Origin: Orbilia blumenaviensis
Lineage: Eukaryota; Ascomycota; Orbiliomycetes; Orbiliales; Orbiliaceae
Assembly: GCA_036872755.1 (NCBI GenBank)
Contig: JAVHNS010000001.1
Coordinates: 1 to 64,000 of the forward strand
DNA: 64,000 nucleotides
Direction of reading: 5' to 3'
The notes beneath the pieces are model-generated. The model made no database searches. It had not been told where the DNA came from and was given only the letters and a program-made list of their open reading frames with translations. Shown here piece after piece: positions 49,371 through 61,957 of the stretch. The first letter of the stretch is position 1. Every line of letters starts with the position of its first letter. A program made the position numbers and the translations under genes.

Positions 49371-50838
49371 TTGTGCGGCATCCACCACCACGGCATCAAG
49401 GTTTTGCGACTCCTGCATACAAAACCAATCACGAACGTACGAAATCAATTTCAGGACATACAGGATCCATCACGGATATCAGTCACCTCATCGGTACGGC
49501 TTCAACAGTAGCGACTCCAGCGACTCCTGCGACTCCTCATACAGAGCGGTCACAGCGGTGTCGGTGTGACCGGACGGATTTGTATGAGGCCCCTAACAAA
49601 CACCGCATCCAGGCACGATCTGCAGGCCCGGAGTCGCATACAAAAACGGTCAAAGGGGCCCCGGTGTCTCCGCGCATTAGCTGTTAGGAAATTTATATAT
49701 ATATTTATTAAAATTAGTTTTAGGGTTTAGGATTTAGGGTTTAGGGTTTAGGGTTTAGGTTTTTAAATTCGAAATTGCTGAATTTTTTTATTAAATTATG
49801 TAATATTTCAATTTTAAAGGTTTCAAAAACAAATGCCTGATTTCTGTGTAACCAACACAGCGTTCTATCATTTACCAAACCCCAAACGTACGAAGGCACT
49901 GAAACCCTACTAAGTAACTGATTAATTAACTAATGCTGTATTACAATGCAACGCTATCCATTACTCTGTCTAAACCTCACCTGCTTGATACCAACGCGGT
50001 GTACTTGCTTCAAATGGCAAAATACAACAAAAGACGAAAGCCGCTTTACCTGGGGTTTTTTTCCAAGTGGTCGGGCGCGATACCTTGTTGAATCTAAAAT
50101 CGTTGTATTGTGACGATCAAAAGAGGTCATATGGTTTATGAGAATCTACGAGACTTTGCTTCCCGAGTGCGAAATTTGCTCGCGAGTGCGACTTTCCCTG
50201 CATGCTGAGACGCTTGCCCTCATTAGTCTGTCTGAAAAGCATTCTATCGTTTTTCAAGGGTCTTCAACAGATATCATGCTGTAGATTTCGGTTAGTTTCC
50301 ACTCGGCTCACCGGGCCAGAAATCATAAGTAGTTGATAACAATGATACTTAAATTTCAGAAATGGGTTTGAAGCTCCCGGCATGGAGGCTGCGGCCCGCT
50401 GCGTCATTTCTGACATTGTGCCGGTTAGCGGATAATTCACGGCTGGCGGATGTTTGACAACGTTACATGAGTTTACTAGATAAATATTCCAGGGTATCGG
50501 AGTCGGGGTGGAGATTTATATTCTTTTGGGCATAGGCGTCGGAGTCGGGGTGGGGATTCTACTTTGAGGGTATTCTCACTTCATGCTAGGACTTAAATAC
50601 TAATTGTTATAATGTACTTTGAGCTAAAAAAAGAAGAGGGGTTGTTATTACTTGCAAATGCAAACAAACGAAATGCGGGGCAGACGTGGCATCTGATAGG
50701 CCTACAAACTTAGAGGAAGCATTTGGGCCTCTCCAGTAGCTGATAATAGTGTTGTTGAATCTATACGGAGTCAACAGCTTCTTTCATGACGGGTTATGCG
50801 TAGAACTGGTGATCTGAGCTGCGAGAAGGAAGCATGGC
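49371..50838. other. Intergenic stretch upstream of the lectin gene
   Basis: Apart from the interstitial telomere-like tract and two nearly identical GTCGGAGTCGGGGTGG segments near 50,501 and 50,528, nothing is recognisable. A 217-codon open frame at 49,034-49,687 overlaps the repeat copy and shows no domain. Confidence 0.5.
49717..49759. repeat. Interstitial telomere-like tract, TTTAGGG x ~6, inverted relative to the chromosome end
   Basis: Six units of mostly perfect TTTAGGG (one GATTTAGGG variant) on the + strand. At a left end the + strand carries CCCTAA, so this tract points the opposite way. It consists of the heptamer only, whereas the terminal tract is mainly hexamer. Confidence 0.9.
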
Positions 50839-50841
50839 GAC

Positions 50842-50848
50842 TATAAAA
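50842..50848 (+). promoter_or_regulatory. TATA box of the lectin gene
   Basis: TATAAAA in CGACTATAAAAGGGTCC lies about 150 bases upstream of the ATG at 50,996, leaving room for a start site near 50,870-50,880 and a pyrimidine-rich leader. Confidence 0.6.
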
Positions 50849-50995
50849 GGGTCCTGATTAGCTCCAGTGTCTGCTACTATTGTCTTTAAGCAATTCGTTT
50901 GCGATACTATCGAGATTCCATTTCCACACTTGTACAACTTTTCCCATAGATTATTTGACTCTTTTCTCCACCTTCTTCTCCTAACATCAATAAAT

Positions 50996-52212
50996 ATGGC
51001 AGCGTCCTATTGTAACCAACCCGGTTATGCCGTCATCTCTGGGTTCACTGACCCCAACGACGAGAGACAAACACCTCAGATCTTAGTCTTTTATAATACA
51101 GCGAACTCAAACCTCGCTGTTCAATTGTGGAGGGGCGATAAGTCCAGTTCAAAGGATGACGAGGATGTGTTCTGCGCCAAGTCAGACGATCGTGTCGGCT
51201 TCGTGAGCTACCTTACTGACTTAGCTGCGGCAGCCCTCTCTGGGACTAACGTTGTTGTTGGATTCACGGAAGCCGCGCCTGCCGACGGCTGTCAAAGCAG
51301 TGTGCATAAAGTGTCTATCCTAAGCCCCGTGTATCAGACTTTGGACGATACGGACATAAAGAACACTTCAATTTCTATCGCCTCGAGCAACCCCCTAGCC
51401 GTCAGCAACGACGACGACGATGCATGGGTTTACTACCTCAAGTAAGTTGACTCGTATGATTATCTTTGCTACCTTAAATATTCGCTCTCCTAGTCCTCTT
51501 CTGAAAATTGGCTATAAAGAAATGTATCCCTGTCACGCATTATGGTTTTAATGCTAATTGTCGACCGTTGATATGATCTAGGACGAATAGCCACAACAAG
51601 CTTTCTATTTATGAATACTCCCTGGGAGACTCAGCGGCGGCCCCACTGGGAGCGAATCCCACATTAGGCTCCTCTCTCGCCGCTTACTGGGACGGCTCAA
51701 CCCGATGGGTTATCTATCAAGGATCGGCCGACGGAGACAACGACTACCAGCTATTTGAGCACGATCCTGGTAGTGACTCAGGTATGTTTTACCGAACTGA
51801 TATCTTCCTTGATTTTTATAACTGTGATTCCCTCTGCTCCCGTTGCTGACTGTTCGCTTCGTAAAAAAAATCAGACACCAAGATCGCTGGTACCGGTGGC
51901 GGCGGCACGAATTGCAGGATCGCTGTCGCATATGACGCGGGGAGTCAAACGACATACCTCTACTTCACGACAGAAAACGGCGATATTTTCCGGTCCATCA
52001 AGGACGGTAAAACTAATAGATGGAAATCTAGCGCTACCCAGATCTCTGACGACGCGAAGTCAAAGGTGGCCAACGGAAGCCAGTTGGCTGCTATTTACTC
52101 CGGTGGCGTGGTCCACCTTTTCTTTGCCAACAAAGCAGGCTCTTTCAAGGGTCATGTAGTTGACACATTATCTCAGAAGGCGGAAAGACGTGATACTGGC
52201 ATTTCCTCCTGA
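50996..52212 (+). CDS. Fucose-specific-lectin-like beta-propeller protein (327 aa)
   Basis: Exons 50,996-51,441, 51,582-51,781 and 51,875-52,212. Introns are 140 and 93 bp (GTAAGT..CTAG and GTATGT..TCAG) and the frame is continuous. There is no signal peptide; MAASYCNQPGYAVISG begins directly. Recurrent blade-like segments are visible: LAAYWDGSTRWVIYQ, CRIAVAYDAGSQTTYLYF followed by TTENGDIFRS, and SQLAAIYSGGVVHLFF. These resemble the repeats of fungal fucose-binding lectins (AAL/AFL type, six-bladed, usually about 310 residues), and the length fits. Such lectins are cytosolic or released proteins that bind fucosylated glycans and often act in defence or host interaction. Fucose specificity is inferred; another propeller lectin is possible. 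The start is fixed by the TATA box and a TCAATAAATATGGC context. Confidence 0.62.
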
Positions 52213-55200
52213 GTTTAGCCTCGCTAGGTCCATATATTGCTCAACTATTGCACATTCCATGGCTGATGTGATCGTATAGTTTTGGGGACCTGTAGTTAGG
52301 CTGGTCTCTTAGTAGCAACTTTACATCAATATAAAAGCCGATACTTGTGTATTACGGCTAATAGAATCTCTTTATTTTCAAGTAGATTTATGATTTTACA
52401 CTTCGGAAGCGAAATAAAAGCTATTGCATGAAATCAAACAAAAAATACGTGGCAAGGATACTAGAGAGTATAGCAGACACGTATCCTTTTGTACACCTGA
52501 GATCATTTACAAATGTAATAATATTTGTAGTAGAGGCTTGCGTCACTTAAACCACACGCTTTCGAGTCGAGGTCCTAATACTACTACCACTACCACTACG
52601 ATCACCATTTCATTACTGTGCTATTCAAACTGTGAAAGTAGTGTTTTTTCAACAGAAACAGCAATCTTTTGCTATGTTTATATTCCATTCGTTGCTCATT
52701 CTGATTTCCCCGCACTGACTGGCCGCCGCAGCCGCAAGAGACCTTCAATGGCGGTGTAATGACTCCTTTCAAACCTGGGACGCACTGTATTGCCGGCTTT
52801 ATTGATTTCGTATGCGTCACAGGCCGGGACAGCCGGTTCCGGTCTCCGACCGTCGGTGCTGGCAGCGACAAATTGGCTGCCAGGTCGTCGTTCATGTTTT
52901 TAGTCGGGAGTTCGTTGTCTTTGTCGTATGGTAGCACACATTTTGGAAAAGTCAGCGGCTCAGCATGAAAAACACGGCCATTTTGTTCATAGGCCCTGGC
53001 CTGGCCAGGCCCAGGTTGATAACTACAAGGAACACGCAGGAAGAAAAGAGGAGTACCCATACATGGGAATAAACAGGTCAAGTATTGCGCCAAAGACCCA
53101 CAAGCTTTTATACCATTCTTCAACATATTGTTTCACCGTCATTATATTCCTACTGCATGGCGTCAATTTGGGAAATATTGGCACCTAAAAAGGTTCGAAA
53201 CTAGGGTGCGAGTACAAATCTGAAGACAGAATGTGTAGATCATCCAACACCTTAGTTGGACTGTCACGGCGTCCAAAATATGTGCTTATTTATTTAACTT
53301 AAATTCAACTCATTTCCACTTGATGGGTTTGATTTGGTGTCAAAATAGCCAACAAGGCCGTCGTACTCACACTCACCATCGCCTAACTTCATTTGGAAAG
53401 AGTAATCGAGTAGGGTTGTAAGGCTTGAACTCGGTTTAAGTCGTCAAGCGCTTTTTGAATGGTAGGATCGGGAGGCTGGATTAGAGTAGATCCACTATCA
53501 GAGTTGCTGTCAGAAATGTTATTGGACTTGGGAAAATCCTACTACATATGAGATCATGCTGCGCTATAGAAGTTCTAATTGTAAATGATATTATTTGCCT
53601 TGCGTTGCCTTTTAACCCCATTGTTCCTGGGGACTTTATCGCGAGTTGGCTTTCCTCAAAGGCCTCCAATATTTTGTCGGACACGCGAGGAGCAGTACGT
53701 CATCAATACACCCATCAGCGTCGTTTCCACTGAAACTATAGCAAACTTGTTATCCTGGATTTGAGCAGCGAAGCCATCAGCCGGAATTGAGTTAGGCTTT
53801 GAGTTGATATTATACAAAGCGGGTCTTGAGATTCAAGTTAGGGATTGGTGGTCCGGGATGCTGCTGTCTGCGAGGTACACGAAAAGCGATGCGAGTTTTT
53901 TAGAATGCCAAATACGTTGCAAAGTTGGAATTATGCGTCTAAAAATCGGCAAATAGTGGATTACCACTTCAAAGCAGGCTATTATCAACATAAGCATTGT
54001 CGGAAAGTGTACATAAGATGTGTCTTTGCAAGAGCAGCCCTTTCCACCTCTGTAATGATGTCTTCTTCCCGGTGAATACCTCGGCTTGCTATGTGATGTA
54101 ATTGCCGTTTTGATTATTGCTTATGCTTATGTCCTTTATAAATATTAAATGGAGAAACGTTGATCTCGATGTCATGACCAACAGAGTACTGTTAAGATTC
54201 TACAAGTAGTCGCTCTTGATGACCTATGCATCATATTCCGTAAACTTTCCTTTGGTTTGCACGGACTGAATGCCGTTCATATCTACCCTCCGGATGACGA
54301 TCTACTGTGTAGGTGGTTGCCTGTATAATGTCGTCAGGCTAGAGCGATATGCTCTCGGCAGGTTCCAGTACAGGTAGACTCCATGGCGATTCTACTTGAG
54401 CGCGGGTACTTTCTAACTGGTATCGGTCACGCGTGTATTCTTCTCAGCTGGCGCGGAATTTTATAGGTCCACGCGTCTCCGCAAGTCACGTTGGATGAAG
54501 ATGTTGTCCAGCTAGAGTAAGATATGATTTGGTTAGGTAATAAGAATAATGCGGGCACCTTTATCGCCTTCCTTATTCCAGACCACCTGGTTGACAACAA
54601 CTACCTCCAATTAAAGTAATACTATCACTAAACAGCTAACGACTGGTTATAATATTGCCCTTGTTGCTGTTCTAGTATAACAGCCTCCTACCACTCCCCA
54701 TTATATAAAATTGTCGGGCGACGCTTCGTAACCATATCGTGAAGTGCGATTCTAAAATATCACACTTTAGTACACCGCCTAACTTGGTAAATGATCGTAG
54801 GAACTGAAAGACAAAGGCGTTATCTTATTTTCGAGGTAATTTTAAAATAAAATTTGGATAGATTTAGCCAACCCCGGGCTTACGCCCGGACAAATTAAAA
54901 AAAAAAAAAAAAATAGAAAAGTCACATTAAAAAGAGCTACTGTTGAATTGGCTGTTTATTCTTCAATCTTAAAAAAGTCCAACTGCTAGCATTGCTCGTA
55001 CACCGACCAAACAGCCCCTCGAGGAGAAGTTTTGTACGGTAATGCCTGAATACCCAGGTGTCGCTGAAATCGAAGGTGCTGTCACATCTGGTAATAGGAT
55101 TCTTGTTGGGTTTGTTGGATGCAGGGTCGATTTAGCGGTTTTCAACAAAGTCAGCTACCTAACCCGTCGGTCGCTTTAGCTCGTTTATGGTATTCCCCCA

Positions 55201-58178
55201 GACATTCAAGACAGCAAAACTGCGATGAATTAGGAACGCTACTGCCCATCTCAACGACTACATGTGCCGCTAAATGGAGGTCTGGATTTTCCTAGAGCAT
55301 CCGTTCCACCCGCCCAAAGCCATTTTTAACGAGGTCGGACATTCTCAGGCTGCTGGTTGTGCATAATAGAGTTGCTGGCCAAAGTGATGCTCCAAATCTC
55401 CGAGGTAAATTGTCAGTTGCTGGTTCTTTGCTGGCACATATATTTGTACTTCACTTTGGTACCATACTGGGAGCATGATGGAATCCGTTTGTATCACCGC
55501 GGCGTCGATCGAATCTATTTAAATAGTATACGCTCCCCTATCAAATATAGATTGGCCGTCCTACAAGGCTAGTCGGTGTCAATGTGGGTTATGTAGCATG
55601 CGCTGTCTATATGTATGGCGCGCCCTGAGATCTCCAACATGCATGCGTGGCTTGCAGCATCGTGAGATGCGCATATGCATATCCAACAACTACCAGCCGC
55701 GATGAGCTTAGAAGTTCGACATGGCGGCTGGCCACCAATAACTAGGATGTCCAAGCGGAATTCAGGCGATGTGTGAGACAGTTTAGAGATCGTGACGGCG
55801 GTGTCGAGATAGCTGCATTGCGTCAGTCTATGGTCAGAAGTATCCAAACACGGAAATGCAACAAGGAAAACCCAAAGTTCTTCCTATTCAGACGCTGACC
55901 GCGCTAATATCACCAAATGAATCGCGGCTAAGCCAAATCCTAATTATTACCAATTAGGCGATCACTCTTTCGATATATGGGTCGCATTTCGGGGGTGGGT
56001 CGAAGATGGGGCACCGTTGTTTCACAGTTAGTCCCTGTGTGCCGCACTAGACACATAATTAATCAAGCTGATGACTAGACGGCATGGATACAGCACGAAC
56101 TATACGGGACCAAGCTAGTGAAGCTACTAATATTCGCACCATATTTCCAGAGTAGTACCCAAATCCACTCAACACGTAATTACGTAAAGGGACTTGGAGT
56201 CACCACGAAGCAAGCTGAGTCGCCACCAAATGGTTGGGACGGTGGTAGTGGAGAACGTCGCCGTACTAAAAATTGGAGTCGCTATACAAGCGATGGAGTC
56301 GCAGAGGTTTTATGACTGCATTTTTGGAACTTGGCCTAGAGACTGGAGTCACAGCAGAAAAACGAAATCGAAGTCGCAGTTTAATGGCCTGGAGTCATAG
56401 CGCGAGTGACTAGAGTGGCAATATAGGGTAGGGAGTCGCAGTATAATTGATTAGCTAGGGTCGCTGGTAACTCGGAGTAGCCGGTGCGGCGTGCCTTTCG
56501 GTTACAGCACTCGTAATTTCGCCGCGATAATTTCAGAGAATCCAATATCCTGGGAACCATAGCTATCCTAGATTTTTCCTAAAGGGTTTTGTTGGTCAGT
56601 TGAGGACGTCGTAAAGTTCTCCTAGAGAATCATGCAGCTGTGCTGGTTTCCGCTCTATGGCTCGGAGTGGCAGCAGTTACAATACTATGATATCGACCAA
56701 GACTTCTTCAATTGCCTTACATCTTTGAGATAATGGCCTAAGATACATAAATATTACTCTAGAAATTTATCAAATTTTTATTTGGTTGTTTGGTGGCTGT
56801 CGTTGCATACTCATCTGGGGTGGGAGTTACATGGATAATGACTTTAGTTTCTCAAGTATATGTTTTCTATGGTTACAGTACCATTAATTTATGATTCGTG
56901 TTTAAGAAGCTCTAAAAATTATTTTATATTACCCACTAGCTACGATCTATCATCAAGACGACCCCACGGTATCGGCATTTATTCGATCGGTTGGGACTCG
57001 ATTTCGACTTTGTGTTGTCTGGTTAGCAACGAGACCAGTCGAGACTCAATCCATTTAATAGTACACAGTACTAACGGAGCTCATGACACCGCGCGGTTAC
57101 ACGACTTATATTTCGACCTCAAAGCGGCTAAACATCGTAAAACTGAAAGCGTCAAGTATTCCAATCGAATGGTGTTAATTAAACTTTTCCTAGATTTATT
57201 TATTGCAGCTGGTTTGATCTATTGGAACAGGACGTTCTGGATCATTGCGTATCCATTTGGCCAGTGAAATGCTGGAGCAATGCTTTATTGCTGGCCATCT
57301 ATAGGCTGACGTCTCCGCAATTTTAAGGTCTATTTTGAGGGCAGATACGATGTGTGTCGAGACACCTTTCACGATTTGGTCTTAACACCGGCTGATAAAG
57401 CTGCGGCGATCAAACTTCACGGGAAGTGCCGCTGGGCCTTGAAAATCTAGCAGTAAGGTGGCTACTAGAACTACCACTTCGTAGATTTTTTAATAAACCT
57501 ATTGGAGGATAGTTTTGTCGGTCAATTGATCAACCACGTGATCTTTGGTGGTTGCATGCCTTGTCTAGGATTCAACACGATAACGGATAGGAACAGCACT
57601 GCTAACTCCACGACCAGGCGCTAGAGTCTCATGAAATTTTCCAAAGGAGATCTTCTAGCGAATTGATAACGCATTGATTTTTCTCAGATTTATTGCATTT
57701 GATTCTAGCGGTCTGCACCATGTCAAATCACAAAGTGGTTGGCCCGGCGGCGATTATGTGTGGCGGTAGTCTGGTGGTGATGTTACCGCACCAAGAACTT
57801 CACGGTTAGCAGCTGAAACATCACTAAGCCTGACTAGAACATCCTCTGAGATAAAGGCTATATATTGATTCTTCTTTAAGTATACGTTACTAATAAAGAA
57901 ATTAAGTAAATTCAAATCTTAAAAAAAAAACAATAAAAAAAAAAAAAAAAAAAAAAAAAACCCCCAAAATGCGTTGTTTGTACAAAATACAACAAAACAT
58001 GTGCCTTTCTTCCATGCCAAATGTTGCCTGCGAACCAATCTACCTCATTACAATATTTGTATCATCACCAAGACCATAACTATTTTGAATACATTTGTTG
58101 GAATGGGCGGGCGATTTTAACGGTTAATATACCACAAGTACTATTCCGATTCCCTACTACGCCAGCCAAATCAGCACA
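52213..58178. other. Long gene-poor stretch between the lectin and SET genes
   Basis: About 6 kb without a supported gene. A 174-codon minus-strand open frame (52,602-53,126) and a 135-codon plus-strand frame (56,860-57,267) show no domain. A 17-A run lies at about 54,897-54,913 and A26 followed by CCCCC at 57,935-57,965. GGAGTCGCA-type short motifs recur about eight times between 56,195 and 56,450. CACGTGATC-like and CTAGATTTATTTATTGCAG-like fragments around 57,190-57,700 look like decayed members of the ~210-bp repeat. Confidence 0.5.
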
Positions 58179-59636
58179 ATGCCAGCCCCCGCCGGCTTCG
58201 ACCTCTCCCCTCCCCTCTCCTCCCCAGAAGACCAGGCTCTCTGGGCCAACTTTATCCTCAAACTTCAATCCCTTTACAAGCCTCCTTTAATAGAGCTCCG
58301 TGAAGATTATATCAGCTTTTATGCTGGCAAATTTGCCAGAATCCCTTTTGACGGACAAAACTTCCTCTGTTTTAGCTTCACCATTACCAATAGTAACATC
58401 AATACTTGCAATGACGACGGCAACGACAACGATGATAATAGTGACAAGCAAAAATACAGTCATGAATTGTGGAGAGTAGCAGAAGCTGCTGAAGAATCAT
58501 TTGGAAAAGAGAGAATTCATAGATGGATCGATGCGGCGGATAAGCAGAGGGTGTATAGCTGGAGAGAGGTGAAGGAGAGCGTAAAGAAGTATAAGAAGGT
58601 TTGACCCGCCCTTTCTTTCGATGATCAGAACCAGTAATAGAACAATGAGAAGATATCTGACACAGTTTCACAGCCCGGCCTTCGGCAAATATTCTCGATC
58701 CAAACTATTCCTAACAAAGGCAGAGGTCTAATCGCAACCGTTGACATCCCCATCGGCACCCGCATCCTCGCTGAATCCCCCTTATTCACCCAAACCTCTT
58801 TCACGCTCCTCGAAACCCTTGAAGAAACCTTGAAAGCCAAAGTTTCTCATCTTACCCCGCTCCAACAATCCCAATTCCTCGCTCTACACAATAAATACAC
58901 GGCCCCCTACCCTCTTTACACTGGTATCTTCAGGACCAACGCCCTTCCCTGTGGCGTTGACTCCCCCGTTGGTGCCGTTTACCCCACTATCTGTCTTATG
59001 AACCACGACTGCCTCCCAAACACAACCCATTTCTGGAACGAAAACATTCAGCAGGAAACAATCCATGCCACCCGGTTCATCCCTGCTGGCTCAGAACTCA
59101 CAATTTCCTACGCTACCTCGGATCCCAGAGATAGCCGTCGTCAAAAACTCCAAAACTCCTTTAATTTCCTGTGCACTTGCTCTCTCTGCTCTCTCTTACC
59201 GTCGGAAATTTTCAAAAGTGATACCCGCCGTGGTAAAATCACCAACCTTGACTCCCAGATTGGTAACGGGGACAGAGTAATGAACAACCCTACAGATTGT
59301 CTGCAAGCCTGCCACACAGTATCCGAACTGCTCAAGGAAGAATACCCGGGCTGCTATCAACCATTACTAGCAAGAACTTATTATGATGCTTTTCAGATCT
59401 GCATTACTCATGGAGATCAAGCCCGTGCTACTGTGTTCGCGGGGAGGTTATATGATATGAGAATACTGTGCGAAGGGGAGGATAGTCCGGAAACGGAGAA
59501 GGCGCAGAGGCTGAGGGAAAACCCGGAGGGACATAGGAACTTTGGCGCATCGAGAAGATGGAAGAAGGGAAAGGGGATGGTGCCGAAGGGGTTGGACGAA
59601 AAAGAGTTTGAGAAGTGGTTGTGGAAGCTGGCTTGA
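58179..59636 (+). CDS. SET-domain protein (460 aa), probable protein lysine methyltransferase
   Basis: Exon 1 58,179-58,598 (140 codons), intron 58,599-58,673 (GTTTGA..TCACAG, phase 0), exon 2 58,674-59,636. The SET domain spans the second exon: NKGRGL (about residue 157), NHDCLPN (250-256), ELTISY with the catalytic-type Tyr at 286, then the post-SET cysteines CTCSLC (C307, C309, C312). This is the arrangement of fungal SET proteins related to SMYD/SET5, which transfer methyl from S-adenosylmethionine to lysine. The N-terminal exon is acidic with an Asn/Asp run. The C-terminal 130 residues look helical and include an ETEKAQRLRENPEGH segment, as expected for the TPR-like tail of such proteins. 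The substrate cannot be told. The donor is non-canonical at position +3, so exon 1 is the less certain part. Confidence 0.82.
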
Positions 59637-60256
59637 AGATGAAGTCTCCTCATGCAGATGTGTTTTTAGTCGCCTTTTGCCACAATTCAAATCAGCTATT
59701 TAGTTAAGAGATTTGAAACATGATAGTGATAGCTCCATATTTCTGACAGTTTATACATGCTTATCAGGTTATAGATACATGAAATCAGAAGTCAGGCTTG
59801 TTTTTCCTCTGTCAAGACCTTTAACGTTGGTATTAAGCATCACCTCAACTCACTAGTGTATTACATTTTTTTAACCATAAAGACTGCTAGTATAATTACT
59901 TGATATCTTTTGTATTTGGCTAGTTGCCTCTAGACCAAACTGTCCCAATCCTATTGGTACAGAGAATGTGAAGAAAACATGACATCGTTCGGATATTAGG
60001 TACAAATGCATTATTAGCCAATACAGGGTAGCAGCCGGTAGTAGTCGGCATTACCGAAGATACCCTGTTCTGACCCCACTTGGTTGTTGCGTGGTGGACC
60101 TTTGTACAACGACGTTGGCAACATTTAATATCTGAACAGATGCGGAAACTCTGCAATGGTCTCTCACTACATTATTTTATGGCATCTAGTAAACGTGAAA
60201 CACCAAAGCAAATTTACTCGAGCATACGAGGCCACTTTAGTGTATCATCTGCGGCA
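59637..60256. other. Intergenic region between the SET and MFS genes
   Basis: Tandem same-strand genes, so it should contain the terminator of the SET gene and the promoter of the transporter. In-frame ATGs at 60,137 and 60,179 lie upstream of the chosen transporter start, so part of this region could be coding. Confidence 0.5.
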
Positions 60257-61957
60257 ATGGGACCTGAAAGGCATGCCGAAAGTCTCGAACTCCCCATCTA
60301 CCCAACGCCTCGGCCAGGAACAATTCACGACGAAAGCCCCCGATTTCTTGAACCAGGCCCTAATGATCATGCCGCTACCAGCCAAACTTCACGCCTACGA
60401 AAGGCACTTATGACGTTCCAACTTTCCGGTATTAACTTTGCTTTCAGTGCAGCTAATGGCTTAGTTATCATTGGCCTTCCGAAGATGACGCAAGAGCTCA
60501 ACCTCCCGGAGTCCCTCGCTTTTTGGCCCGCATCAGTTCCTGGTTTGACTACAGCATCAACCTTACTGCTAGCAGGCTCTATAGCAGATGTTATAGGCGC
60601 CAAATTGATAGACTTAATTGGGTGCCTAATGAGTGGTGCCTTTATGCTTGGATGTGGCTTTGCTCGTAAGGGCGAGGAAATTGTTGCATTAAGGGCATTG
60701 CAGGGAGTCGGAATAGCACTCCATTTATCTAGTTCAGTATCTCTCGTGACGCAAAGTGTTCCTCGGGGGAAAGGGCGCAATATCTCTTTCGCTTGTCTCG
60801 GATTAAGCCAACCGCTTGGGTTTTCATTCGGTCTTGTCGTTGGCGGCAGCCTGGTTGACACAATAGGCTGGCGGGCTGGCTGGTATCTTTATGGGTGTAT
60901 CACCCTGCTGCTAGCCACTCTTGGGTTCTGGTCTTTGCCTAGCGTTTCTAGAATCGGGGTCCTACGGAGCTCGATGCAAGATTTCAAGTCCAAAGTTGAC
61001 TGGGTGGGCAGTCTCCTCGCTTCAGCATTCATGGCCTTTCTTTCCTATTTTTTAGCGTACGGACCTTGAAAACAATTTCCACTACCGCAACCACAAGCTG
61101 ATATCTCGGATTTGTTCTAGAATTTTAAGCACTGATGTATACCGAATCAAAGAACCAGCGACAGTCGTATTTCTCTGCCTTGGGCTCCTGGCTTTACCGC
61201 TCTTCGTTGGCTGGGTACACCATCAGTCGAAAAAACAACGACCAGTTCTGATACCAAATTCCTTCTGGAGCAACTCCACCTTCTCCAGCATTTGCATCAC
61301 AATATCTTTATCTTTTGCTGTCCTGAGTGCGTTGGAACTTTTTGCCAGTCTTTTGTAAGTTAAACACAAAGAACTTAATCTAAGTGTTCCTAAATACGCT
61401 GACACCATTCCAGTTTCCAAGAAATTCAGCACCTATCAGCATTACAAGCTGGCGTTCGGATTCTACCTAGCTTAATAGTTGGCACGATCCTGAATTTCAC
61501 CACAGGCCTTTTTGTGCACAAAGCCCCGGCGAATTGGATCATTATCATAACATCCCTTTTGACTGCAGGCGCACCACTCCTTATGGCAATTGTAAAACCA
61601 CAGTGGCCATACTGGACTAACGCATTTATCGCCCAACTTCTTATGCCCATTTCATGTGATGTTCTCTTTACTGTAGGGCTTATTATCATTACGGATATCT
61701 TTCCGGAAGATAGACAAGCTGTTGCTGGGGCGGTGTACAGTACAGCATCACAGTTCGGACAGGCGTTCGGCCTAGCAATCATGCAAGTCATCTCGACACT
61801 CGTGGCAAAAGAATATGGTAGTATGAACCGTGTTACTGCACTCATGGAAGGCTATAGAGCAAGCTTCTGGACCATGTTTGCTTTCATGATTTCATGCGCG
61901 GCTGTCGGAGGGATAGGTCTTCGCAAAACTGGCAAAATTGGATTGAAGCAGGATTAA
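60257..61957 (+). CDS. Major facilitator superfamily transporter, drug-efflux type (525 aa)
   Basis: Exons 60,257-61,056, 61,121-61,354 and 61,414-61,957. Introns are 64 and 59 bp; after splicing the frame runs YFLAILSTDVYR and FASLFFQEIQHL, both typical of fungal multidrug MFS proteins. A hydrophilic N-terminus of about 50 residues is followed by 12-14 hydrophobic segments. The motif-A-like segment GSIADVIGAKLIDLIG, RALQGVGIALHLSS, GWRAGWYLYG, and ASQFGQAFGLAIMQ in the second half are visible. The protein would sit in the plasma or vacuolar membrane as a proton antiporter; the substrate is unknown. I chose ATG 60,257 (MGPERHAESL); in-frame ATGs at 60,179 or 60,137 would add 26 or 40 residues. 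No biosynthetic gene lies next to it in this window. Confidence 0.85.

Noticed and set aside
49034..49687. 217-codon plus-strand frame rich in Thr/Ser/Ala
   Set aside because: Lies over a diverged repeat copy and short GACTCC repeats; no domain.
52602..53126. 174-codon minus-strand frame
   Set aside because: No domain, overlapping open frames on the other strand, and no consistent start or splice context.
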